Notes under the pieces: model-generated | What the model was told of the DNA's origin: nothing | The model's database searches: none | What the model saw: the letters and a program-made list of their open reading frames with translations, nothing else | Assembly (NCBI GenBank): GCA_021106995.1 | Contig: JAIOTG010000092.1 | Span: 1 to 7,551, forward strand | Direction of reading: 5' to 3' | DNA from: a bacterium | GTDB taxonomy: Bacteria; Patescibacteriota; Patescibacteriia; Patescibacteriales; JAGXOH01 | Length of the DNA: 7,551 bases | Made by a program: the position numbers and the translations under genes | Shown: positions 1 through 4,963 of the stretch, piece after piece | Layout: the number at the start of each line of letters is the position of its first letter | Position numbering within the stretch: the first letter of the stretch is position 1

Positions 1-40
1 CAACAATCTCGTATGCCGTCTTCTGCTTGAAAAAAAAAAA
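1..40. other. Illumina adapter/index plus poly-A at contig end (artefact)
   Basis: Bases 6-29 match the end of the Illumina TruSeq index adapter (ATCTCGTATGCCGTCTTC at 6-23, then TGCTTG), which on the minus strand is the P7 flow-cell sequence. The preceding CAACA (1-5) fits the end of an index read such as AGTCAACA, recalled from the published adapter table. Bases 30-40 are eleven A's, the usual result of reading past an adapter. Genomic sequence resumes at about 41. The assembler probably joined the poly-A run to a genomic A run, so nothing in 1-40 should be treated as genome. Confidence 0.96.
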
Positions 41-151
41 TATAATCTTTTTAGCATTGCTTTCTTGTCTTTTTCCTTCAATATCTAATAATCCTTGGGT
101 TTTTTTAACTTGCTCTCGCAAGATTTCTATTTGTTTTAATAAATTTTCCAT
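41..151 (-). CDS. prfB: Probable peptide chain release factor 2, N-terminal fragment (contig end)
   Basis: An ATG at 151 opens a frame of 37 genuine codons before the poly-A/adapter junction at 40, so the gene is cut by the contig end. The peptide begins MENLLKQIEILREQ and continues to GLLDIEGKRQ at residues 20-29. An N-terminal coiled helix followed by an L-D-x-E-x-K motif is typical of the start of RF2, which releases peptides at UGA and UAA codons. In E. coli the programmed +1 frameshift site lies at the Leu-Asp of this motif. Here the codons TTA TTA GAT read straight through with no TGA, so that autoregulatory site is absent. There is no Shine-Dalgarno, and a promoter just upstream may give a leaderless mRNA. 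The fragment is short, so the family call is tentative. Continuation into the adapter gives the artefact peptide FFFFKQKTAYEIV. Confidence 0.5.
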
Positions 152-157
152 AGAAAA

Positions 158-186
158 ATAATAACATAAAAAGGGTCTGTCGCCAA
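158..186 (-). promoter_or_regulatory. Candidate promoter for the prfB-like gene, possibly leaderless
   Basis: On the minus strand TTGGCG (186-181) is followed after exactly 17 bp by TATTAT (163-158), which matches the -10 consensus at five of six positions but the -35 consensus at only three. The expected transcription start is about seven bases downstream, at or next to the ATG at 151, which would make the mRNA leaderless. It lies directly after the terminator of the preceding unit, a sensible place for a promoter. In such AT-rich DNA the match could be chance. Confidence 0.4.
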
Positions 187-188
187 AT

Positions 189-231
189 AAAAAAATAGGA
201 ATTCTTTTTCTTTTAATAAAAGAATTCCTAT
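189..231 (-). terminator. Rho-independent terminator after the 63-aa gene
   Basis: Perfect 14-bp inverted repeat: ATAGGAATTCTTTT at 195-208 and its complement AAAAGAATTCCTAT at 218-231, with a 9-nt loop. On the minus strand the stem is followed at once by a run of seven T's (195-189). The stem begins 9 nt after the stop codon of the 63-aa gene. The T run lies only on the minus-strand side, which fixes the direction. The stem is AT-rich but long and without mismatch. Confidence 0.8.
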
Positions 232-240
232 ATAAAACAA

Positions 241-432
241 TTAAAAAAATCCATGAATTTTGCAATATTTTCTTCCTTTTTTTCTTTTAGTTCCAAGATT
301 ATCACCACATTCCGGACAAAGTGGATATTTATAATCATCCACTAAAAGAAATAGTGAAAAAAATAACCCGAATCCGCAATAACTTCCTGCAAAATAAAAA
401 TACCTTGGGATCTCTCCAATGAATTGAGTCAT
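241..432 (-). CDS. Small membrane protein with C-terminal zinc-ribbon-like motif, unknown function
   Basis: This 63-aa protein is not one I recognise. Residues 11-31 form a hydrophobic, aromatic-rich stretch long enough for one membrane span. The rest is a short basic domain with Cys39-x2-Cys42, a KRKKGRK stretch at 49-55, and Cys57-x2-His60, which fits a minimal CxxC/CxxH zinc ribbon. The likely picture is a single-span protein with a small soluble metal-binding tail; topology is inferred. The reading frame is well supported by a perfect AAGGAGG Shine-Dalgarno at 444-438, five bases before the ATG, which is rare in this window. It starts 35 nt after the 109-aa gene and ends 9 nt before a terminator, so it is probably the second gene of a two-gene unit. 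Its role is unknown. Confidence 0.72.
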   Translation of the reverse strand: MTQFIGEIPRYFYFAGSYCGFGLFFSLFLLVDDYKYPLCPECGDNLGTKRKKGRKYCKIHGFF

Positions 433-437
433 TATTT

Positions 438-444
438 CCTCCTT
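438..444 (-). promoter_or_regulatory. Perfect Shine-Dalgarno for the 63-aa gene
   Basis: On the minus strand AAGGAGG is followed by AAATA and then the ATG at 432. This full match to the anti-Shine-Dalgarno sequence at ideal spacing fixes the start codon. It contrasts with the ribosomal operon upstream, whose starts are preceded only by A/T-rich sequence. Confidence 0.85.
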
Positions 445-467
445 TTTTAAATTATCATTAACAATAT

Positions 468-797
468 TTAAATAATTTCATAATTCATCCCGCTCAATTC
501 TTCGAGACGATTAATCCTACCCTCCTTACTTCTTAAATCTTTTGTTTTTTCGATGATTCTTTTTGCTCCCTTCCAATCTTCTTTTTTATAAAAAGCTTGA
601 AACAGTTCCCTTTGTCTGTGATCCAACCACCTTTCATCATATTGAGAAAATTTATCCGGATCCAAAAGTACTTCGTTCAAAAAATCCTCGGCCCCTGCCA
701 AATTACCACCATCTAAAGCCTTTCTAAAATCTGTCGTATTTTTCATTTCAGTCTCCCTTCTCTCATATTGTTCATCCGATATTTTCTCTCCAAACAT
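468..797 (-). CDS. Helical protein with two TPR-like helix-turn-helix units, unknown function
   Basis: This 109-aa soluble, charged protein has no signal peptide or membrane segment. Residues 24-44 (FRKALDGGNLAGAEDFLNEV) and 66-86 (FQAFYKKEDWKGAKRIIEKT) resemble each other in spacing: helix, short turn at GGNLAGA or KEDWKGA, then helix. This is the pattern of tetratricopeptide-like repeats and suggests a protein-binding role. Between them lies a conserved-looking DERWLDHRQRELF segment. I believe similar small hypothetical proteins occur in Patescibacteria but cannot confirm it. The start is uncertain. The ATG at 797 has no Shine-Dalgarno. The internal ATG at 746 (Met18, giving 92 aa) is preceded by AAGGGAG at 759-753 with six-base spacing. 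A good promoter lies at 852-825, and the 63-aa gene follows after 35 nt. Confidence 0.7.
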   Translation of the reverse strand: MFGEKISDEQYERRETEMKNTTDFRKALDGGNLAGAEDFLNEVLLDPDKFSQYDERWLDHRQRELFQAFYKKEDWKGAKRIIEKTKDLRSKEGRINRLEELSGMNYEII

Positions 798-802
798 AAA
801 TA

Positions 803-822
803 TAAATATTAATTAATATTTA
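803..822. repeat. 20-bp perfect AT-only palindrome downstream of a promoter
   Basis: TAAATATTAATTAATATTTA reads identically on both strands. It starts two bases downstream of the -10 box at 830-825 and covers the expected transcription start of the 109-aa gene, where a repressor operator could sit. It contains only A and T, so in this AT-rich DNA chance is a real alternative. Confidence 0.4.
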
Positions 823-824
823 AA

Positions 825-852
825 AGTATACACTATTAATACGTAATTTCAA
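825..852 (-). promoter_or_regulatory. Promoter for the 109-aa/63-aa gene pair
   Basis: On the minus strand TTGAAA (852-847) is followed after 16 bp by TATACT (830-825), each matching consensus at five of six positions. The expected start is near 818, leaving a leader of about 20 nt before the ATG at 797. The -35 box abuts the T tract of the rpsI terminator, so one unit ends exactly where the next begins. Confidence 0.6.
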
Positions 853-853
853 G

Positions 854-887
854 AAAAAAAAGTCCCACACCATTTTAGTGTGGGACT
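854..887 (-). terminator. Rho-independent terminator of the ribosomal operon
   Basis: Perfect 10-bp stem, AGTCCCACAC (861-870) with GTGTGGGACT (878-887), and a 7-nt loop. On the minus strand a run of eight T's follows (861-854, the first being the last stem base). The stem is GC-rich for this genome and begins 25 nt after the rpsI stop. It is the clearest terminator in the window and ends the infA-to-rpsI transcript. Confidence 0.95.
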
Positions 888-912
888 GATATGCAATATA
901 TGAAGAAAAATA

Positions 913-1413
913 TTAACGCTTTGACCACTGTGGAGCTCTTCTTGCTTTTTTAAGACCAGGCTTCTTTCTTTCCTTTCTTCTATCATCTCTTGTATTCCAG
1001 CCCTTAGCCTTCATAGTAGGCATAGTATCTTTATCTAAAATAATTAAAGCCCTAGCAACTCCTAGCCTAACCGCCTCTGCTTGTCCTTGAGACCCTCCGC
1101 CTTTAACTAATATAGAAAAATCCAAATCTTTTATATGACTGGTTAATTTTAAAGGTTGAGTTACAATGGCTAATCTATCTTCACTAAAATAATCTTCTAA
1201 CCTTTCATTATTAACCACAATATTCCCCTTACCTTTTTCGTATAAGCGAATCTAAGCAACTGAAGTTTTCCTTCGCCCAACTGCCTGAATATATTTACCC
1301 TTAAAACTAGTGGGAACACCTTTTTTCTCATCCTTTTTTTTAATAGCTTGAGTAGAAAGCTCTTCATTTTTTTCCTGCGCTTCTTCTTTCTTTATTTGTG
1401 TATCTTTCACCAT
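913..1413 (-). CDS. rpsI: 30S ribosomal protein S9 (uS9), interrupted by an in-frame TAG at codon 54
   Basis: S9 sits in the head of the 30S subunit, where its C-terminal tail reaches the P-site tRNA. The frame from the ATG at 1413 has 166 codons. Residues 1-39 are a K/E-rich extension absent from ordinary S9. The core begins at KYIQAVGRRKTSVA (40-53). Codon 54 is TAG (1254-1252). The frame then continues without shift as IRLYEKGKGNIVVN, through VKGGGSQGQAEAVRLGVARAL, to the conserved end KKARRAPQWSKR. The lost residue lies where many S9 proteins have Arg, and CAG (Gln) or AAG (Lys) could become TAG by one change. The rest shows no decay. A GTG at 1218 would give a 101-aa product lacking the GRRK region and first strands, so it is an unlikely start. 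This is the last gene of the operon, 27 nt after rplM. Error, mutation or readthrough cannot be separated here. Confidence 0.88.
1252..1254 (-). other. In-frame UAG codon within rpsI
   Basis: Minus-strand codons read GTT GCT TAG ATT CGC, in frame on both sides with clearly homologous S9 sequence. The neighbours infA, rpmJ and the receiver-domain gene end in TAG, so TAG is a normal stop in this genome. The 3' context (TAG ATT) does not resemble the CARYYA readthrough motif. Confidence 0.9.
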
Positions 1414-1440
1414 AAAATTGACGCTTTATATTTATTTAAA

Positions 1441-1791
1441 TTAAGAGTTTATAATTAATCTCTTTATCATATTTTTCCTTAATTTATTATCAGGAAGCAT
1501 ATTTCTAACTGCTTTTCTCAAAACTTTATCAGGATTTTTTTTAAAAACATCTTCTAAAACCTCTTCTTTCATACCACCTGGATAACCTGAATAATGATAA
1601 TATTTCTTCTGTTCAAATTTTTTACCAGTAAATCTTAATTCGCTTACATTATTAACTTCAACTACAGCTCCTTGATCTAAGTGAGGAGTAAATTCTGGTT
1701 TATTTTTACCTCTAAGTAAGCTAGCTATATTTGTAGCTAATCTACCCACACTCTTATCAGTAGCATCAATTGTATATTTCTCTCTATTCAT
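1441..1791 (-). CDS. rplM: 50S ribosomal protein L13 (uL13)
   Basis: L13 is an early-assembly 23S rRNA-binding protein of the 50S subunit. The 116-aa product shows the family signatures in order: YTIDATDKSVGRLATNIASLLRGKNKPEFTPH at about 6-37, the FTGKK segment at 54-58, YYHYSGYPGGMKEE at 64-77 and the helix AVRNMLPDNKLRKNMIKRL at 94-112. E. coli L13 has 142 residues; this one lacks about ten at the N-terminus and most of the C-terminal tail, consistent with a streamlined genome. It starts 18 nt after rplQ and is followed by rpsI, the usual rplM-rpsI pair. No Shine-Dalgarno is seen before the ATG, only A/T-rich sequence. Confidence 0.97.
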   Translation of the reverse strand: MNREKYTIDATDKSVGRLATNIASLLRGKNKPEFTPHLDQGAVVEVNNVSELRFTGKKFEQKKYYHYSGYPGGMKEEVLEDVFKKNPDKVLRKAVRNMLPDNKLRKNMIKRLIINS

Positions 1792-1809
1792 AATATTTAT
1801 AATTTATTT

Positions 1810-2160
1810 TTACACTAATTCCAATTGAACCATTCGAGCTCCGTCTCCAGCACGATATCCTAATTTTACAATACGACAATAACCGCCCGGTCTTTCTTTG
1901 TATTTATCTCCCAAGATGTCCATTAATTTTTTCACTGCTTTTTCCTGGGTTAATTTGGCCAATAATCTTCTTCTGGCAGTCAAATCTCCCTTTTTAGCCG
2001 TAGTAATCATTTTTTCTAACACAGGTTTTACTGCCTTAGCTTTAGCTTCTGTGGTTTTTACCTTTTCATAAATAACAACACTAGCTGCTAAATTACGGAG
2101 CATCATTTCTCTGGGTTTCTTTGTTCTGCCTAGTTTTGTTCCTTTTTTTCTATGTCTCAT
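1810..2160 (-). CDS. rplQ: 50S ribosomal protein L17 (bL17)
   Basis: L17 is a bacterial 50S protein close to the peptide exit region. The 116-aa length matches the short form of the family. The N-terminus MRHRKKGTKLGR is diagnostic, followed by the helix REMMLRNLAASVVIYEKVKTTEAKAKAVKPVLEKMIT at about 18-53 and the final GGYCRIVKLGYRAGDGARMVQLEL at 92-115. It lies 38 nt after rpoA and 18 nt before rplM, the standard rpoA-rplQ order. The short gap to rpoA leaves no room for a missing alpha C-terminal domain. No Shine-Dalgarno precedes the ATG. Confidence 0.97.
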   Translation of the reverse strand: MRHRKKGTKLGRTKKPREMMLRNLAASVVIYEKVKTTEAKAKAVKPVLEKMITTAKKGDLTARRRLLAKLTQEKAVKKLMDILGDKYKERPGGYCRIVKLGYRAGDGARMVQLELV

Positions 2161-2198
2161 AAAATATTTGTAAAATTTTCTTAAACTTAAAATTCTAT

Positions 2199-3011
2199 TT
2201 ACTTTTTTAATTTTTTAGCTGTCTTGCCTTTTTCCTCTTTCTCTTCTTTTTTTATTTTATCTTTTTCATCTTTCTCAGCCTTTTTATCCTCTTTCTCTTC
2301 TTTTTTATCTTTTTTAGATCCTTTCTCCAGGTCTAATAAAGAATTAAATTGATTAACCAAAACTTTAACTGTTTCATTAAAGGCTTTTTTGGGCTCTATA
2401 GTTCCATCAGTCTTAATATCTAAAATTAATTTATCCCAATTGGTCATATTGCCCACACGAACATTCTCCACATCAATCCCAACAGAAAGAACCGGAGAAA
2501 AAACAGCATCCATTTCAATAAAACTGATATCTTCTTTTTCGCCCTTCTTTTGCTCCACTGATTTATACCCCCTGCCCGAACTTACTGTAATCTCCATATT
2601 AAGACTTCCGGCCATGTCGGTTATGTTAGCTAGAACTAAATCTGAATTAATTATTTCAACTTGTGCATTTTTCTTAATATCCTTAGCTTTAACTTCTTTT
2701 TTACCAGTAATATCTAATTCTAATTTAATATCCTCTTCTCCATCAAGTTTTAATCTTAATTTTTTTAAATTTAAAATAATTTGTAAAACGTCTTCTTTTA
2801 TATGAGGCAAGGTAGAAAATTCGTGACTAGCACCTTTAACCTTAACTCCAGTAACTGCGGCGCCTGGCAAAGAAGAAAGCAAAACTCTTCTAAGAGAGTT
2901 ACCTAAAGTCATTCCATAACCAGGATAAAAAGGCTCAATAGTGATAATTGACTTGTTAGGCATATCACCTTCCTCGTAATTTATCTTGGTTGGTTTAGCT
3001 ATATTTTCCAT
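2199..3011 (-). CDS. rpoA: RNA polymerase alpha subunit lacking the C-terminal domain
   Basis: The alpha dimer is the assembly platform for beta and beta' in RNA polymerase. This protein has 270 residues (E. coli alpha 329). Residues 1-230 form a complete N-terminal domain: PFYPGYGMTLGNSLRRVLLSS at 27-47, the insertion domain around 60-170, and VLSVGIDVENVRVGNMTNWDKL at 174-195. After the dimerisation helix FNETVKVLVNQFNSLLDLEKG at 211-231 come about 39 residues that are almost only Lys, Glu and Asp, then the stop. The helix-hairpin-helix CTD, which binds UP elements and activators, is absent. The next gene starts 38 nt later, so no frameshifted CTD remains. The start ATG at 3011 lies 22 nt after rpsD without a Shine-Dalgarno. 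The next Met (residue 17) is too close to the conserved core to be preferred. Confidence 0.97.
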   Translation of the reverse strand: MENIAKPTKINYEEGDMPNKSIITIEPFYPGYGMTLGNSLRRVLLSSLPGAAVTGVKVKGASHEFSTLPHIKEDVLQIILNLKKLRLKLDGEEDIKLELDITGKKEVKAKDIKKNAQVEIINSDLVLANITDMAGSLNMEITVSSGRGYKSVEQKKGEKEDISFIEMDAVFSPVLSVGIDVENVRVGNMTNWDKLILDIKTDGTIEPKKAFNETVKVLVNQFNSLLDLEKGSKKDKKEEKEDKKAEKDEKDKIKKEEKEEKGKTAKKLKK

Positions 3012-3033
3012 AGAAAATAAATTAATATTTATA

Positions 3034-3666
3034 TTAAGAGTAATGCTCGATAATCATTTGAGTGTTTATATTTGATTGAACATCTTCTTCGCCTGGCTCG
3101 TGAAGAACCTTAGCTTTTAATTCGCTCTTATCTAAATTAAGCCATCCTGGAGCTTCATGTTTCTTTAATTTCTCTACCAAATCTTTAAAAATCTTATTTC
3201 TTTTACTAGAACTTTTTATTTCTATTATATCACCTTCCTTAACCTCAAAAGAAGGAATATTTACTTTTCTTCCATTTATATTAAAATGTCCATGATTTAC
3301 TAATTGTCTAGCATTGCTTCTAGATGAAGCAAAGCCTAATCTAAAAATAACATTATCCAATCTTCTTTCTAAGAGTTTCATTAAATTAAAACCGGTCTTC
3401 CCTGTCTTTCTTTGTGCTTTATCAAAAATTATTCTGAATTGTTTTTCCATTAATCCATATTGCTTTTTAGCCTTTTGTTTTTCATTTAACTGAATTCCGT
3501 ATTCACTCTGTTTTTTTCTTCTTATTAATTTTGGTCCGTGTATTCCAGGAGGATAATTCCTCTTAACCATAGCACATTTAGGAGAATTACATCTATCTCC
3601 CTTTAACATTAATTTTTCTCCGACTCTACGGCACTGTTTACATTTTGGATCTAAATTCTTACCCAT
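3034..3666 (-). CDS. rpsD: 30S ribosomal protein S4 (uS4), zinc-binding form
   Basis: S4 nucleates 30S assembly by binding the 16S 5' domain and helps form the mRNA entry channel; in some bacteria it represses its own operon. The 210-aa length is normal. Cys9-x2-Cys12 and Cys26-x4-Cys31 make this the zinc-binding C+ type, as in Thermus, unlike E. coli. The KLMLKGDRC and SPKCAM segments surround these cysteines. The S4 RNA-binding domain lies at about 101-165 (RRLDNVIFRLGFASSRSNAR, then HGHFNINGRKV), and the C-terminal NINTQMIIEHYS matches the family's usual end. It sits between rpsK (35 nt gap) and rpoA (22 nt gap), as in the classical alpha operon. No Shine-Dalgarno is visible. Confidence 0.98.
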   Translation of the reverse strand: MGKNLDPKCKQCRRVGEKLMLKGDRCNSPKCAMVKRNYPPGIHGPKLIRRKKQSEYGIQLNEKQKAKKQYGLMEKQFRIIFDKAQRKTGKTGFNLMKLLERRLDNVIFRLGFASSRSNARQLVNHGHFNINGRKVNIPSFEVKEGDIIEIKSSSKRNKIFKDLVEKLKKHEAPGWLNLDKSELKAKVLHEPGEEDVQSNINTQMIIEHYS

Positions 3667-3701
3667 ATTATACTTGTTTTATTCTAAATTAATATATACT
3701 A

Positions 3702-4334
3702 TTATACTCTTCTTGGTTTTCTAGGACGACAACCATTGTGAGGAATTGGGGTTATGTCTTTAATGGAATTAATAAAAATACCCTGGGCATTTAAAGTTCT
3801 AATAACAGACTCTCTGCCCATTCCTACTCCTTTAACAAATACACTTGCTTCTTTAAATCCGAATTCTTCCTTTGCTTTAATAGTAGCAATTTTTGTTATA
3901 ATCTGAGCAGCATAAGGAGTTGACTTCTTAGGTCCTTTAAAACCGGCAACACCAGCGCTAGCCCAAGAAATAACTTCTCCGTTTTCATCAGTAAAAGTAA
4001 CAATTGTATTATTATAGGTAGCCTTTATATGAACATGACCTGATACTACTTTATTGCGAATTTTTTTCTTTTTTCTTTTTCTTGTTCCTTTTTTACTCTT
4101 TTTAGAATCTTTTTCGCTTTTTTTCTTTTCCAATTTTTTCTTAATATCTTCTGGAAGATCATCATCATTTGTATTTATTTTTTCCTCTTTTTCATCATCG
4201 TCAAAACTAAACTGACCCAATTCATTTTCAGGCTTATCCTTGTTTATTTCTTCTTCATTCTTTATTTCTTCTTTTTCTTTTTCAATTACATCCTTTTCTT
4301 CTTCTTTTTGTTTTTTGTTATTTTCTTCACTCAT
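3702..4334 (-). CDS. rpsK: 30S ribosomal protein S11 (uS11) with long charged N-terminal extension
   Basis: S11 lies on the 30S platform and contacts the 3' part of 16S rRNA near the E site. The conserved core occupies about residues 93-210: RNKVVSGHVHIKATYNNTIV, then SWASAGVAGFKGPKKSTPYA, VKGVGMGRESVIRTL, and the end DITPIPHNGCRPRKPRRV. E. coli S11 has 129 residues. Here about 80-90 extra residues precede the core. Residues 1-70 are mostly Glu, Lys and Asp with acidic clusters (DDDEKEE, DDDLPED), and residues 71-92 are strongly basic (KKSKKGTRKRKKKK). The extension is predicted disordered by composition. The ATG at 4334 starts 24 nt after rpsM, ordinary operon spacing, and no in-frame Met is present before the core except Met1, which supports the long form. 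No Shine-Dalgarno is seen. Confidence 0.97.
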   Translation of the reverse strand: MSEENNKKQKEEEKDVIEKEKEEIKNEEEINKDKPENELGQFSFDDDEKEEKINTNDDDLPEDIKKKLEKKKSEKDSKKSKKGTRKRKKKKIRNKVVSGHVHIKATYNNTIVTFTDENGEVISWASAGVAGFKGPKKSTPYAAQIITKIATIKAKEEFGFKEASVFVKGVGMGRESVIRTLNAQGIFINSIKDITPIPHNGCRPRKPRRV

Positions 4335-4358
4335 ACTATTAATTAATGTTAAAATATT

Positions 4359-4700
4359 TTATTTTCGAGCTGTTCGACTATTATTTTTAGTAGATTGACC
4401 TCTTAAAGGTAATTTTTTAGAATGTCTTTCGCCTCTATAACAATTTATTTCTTTTAATCTCTTAATATTAGACATGACCTCTCTGCGTAAATCACCTTCT
4501 ACTATATATTCTTTTTCAATAATTTCTCTTAATCTATTTATTTCTTCCTCTTTCAAAGCGTTTACTCTTGTATCTTTGTTTATATTTGCTTTTTCAAGAA
4601 TTTTATTAGCCAAAGATTTGCCTACGCCAAAAACATAAGTTATGGAAATCTCTACTCTTTTGTCATCTGGGATTGTAACTCCCGCTATTCTTACTGCCAT
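4359..4700 (-). CDS. rpsM: 30S ribosomal protein S13 (uS13)
   Basis: S13 lies at the top of the 30S head and forms bridges to the 50S subunit. The 113-aa product begins [25 protein letters not shown] (3-27), continues with the helix-hairpin-helix region, then [29 protein letters not shown] at 65-93 and [17 protein letters not shown] at the end. The usual tail GQRTRTNARTRKG is altered (Ser for Arg at 103) and a few residues shorter. It lies 40 nt after rpmJ and 24 nt before rpsK, in standard order. The ATG is preceded only by A/T-rich sequence. Confidence 0.98.
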   Translation of the reverse strand: MAVRIAGVTIPDDKRVEISITYVFGVGKSLANKILEKANINKDTRVNALKEEEINRLREIIEKEYIVEGDLRREVMSNIKRLKEINCYRGERHSKKLPLRGQSTKNNSRTARK

Positions 4701-4740
4701 ATTTTATAAATATTTTTAATATTAAAAATAAAGAAATGTA

Positions 4741-4854
4741 CTATCCTTGCCTTTGTTTGTGTCTAGGATTTTTACAAATTACAACAACTCTACCCTTACG
4801 ACGAAGAACCTTACATTCTCGACAAATTTTTTTTACACTTGCTCTAACTTTCAT
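4741..4854 (-). CDS. rpmJ: 50S ribosomal protein L36 (bL36)
   Basis: This is a 37-codon gene between infA and rpsM. Translation gives [20 protein letters not shown] (1-20) followed by [17 protein letters not shown], a full match to the family's usual 37-38 residues. Cys11, Cys14, Cys27 and His32 form the CxxC...CxxxxH zinc site, so this is the zinc-binding C+ type. L36 is a small late-assembly protein that binds 23S rRNA. It ends in TAG, read as a true stop, since readthrough would run into rpsM out of its frame. It starts 109 nt after infA, the longest gap in the operon, and that gap contains two weak hairpins. Confidence 0.97.
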   Translation of the reverse strand: MKVRASVKKICRECKVLRRKGRVVVICKNPRHKQRQG

Positions 4855-4884
4855 ATATTAAATAAAAAAATCAATTTATAATTT

Positions 4885-4935
4885 ATTGTTTTAACCTTAA
4901 AAAACAATCAGTTACTGTTATTTTAAAACAGTAAC
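4885..4935 (-). other. Two adjacent hairpins between infA and rpmJ
   Basis: The first has a perfect 9-bp stem, GTTACTGTT (4911-4919) with AACAGTAAC (4927-4935), and a 7-nt loop. On the minus strand TGATTG and then six T's follow. The second has an 8-bp stem, ATTGTTTT (4885-4892) with AAAACAAT (4901-4908), and an 8-nt loop. The first could be a weak terminator or attenuator, or an RNA-processing site. Both stems are AT-rich, so function is uncertain. Confidence 0.4.
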
Positions 4936-4963
4936 CAAATAATATTTAATCCCAAACAACCCC

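Noticed and set aside
2..151. Open frame running from the ATG at 151 to the window edge as one novel protein
   Set aside because: Its C-terminal part translates poly-A and Illumina adapter, so only 151-41 is genomic.
913..1218. S9 starting at the GTG at 1218 as a complete 101-aa protein
   Set aside because: Conserved S9 sequence continues in the same frame upstream across the TAG, and the short form lacks the GRRK region and the first strands of the fold.
913..1413. UAG reassigned to a sense codon across this genome
   Set aside because: infA, rpmJ and the receiver gene end properly at TAG with full-length products; reading through rpmJ would run into rpsM out of frame.
2389..2805. Plus-strand open frame of 138 codons
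   Set aside because: It is antisense to the well-conserved rpoA, has no recognisable product, and its Ser/Leu-rich content reflects the complement of Lys/Glu codons.
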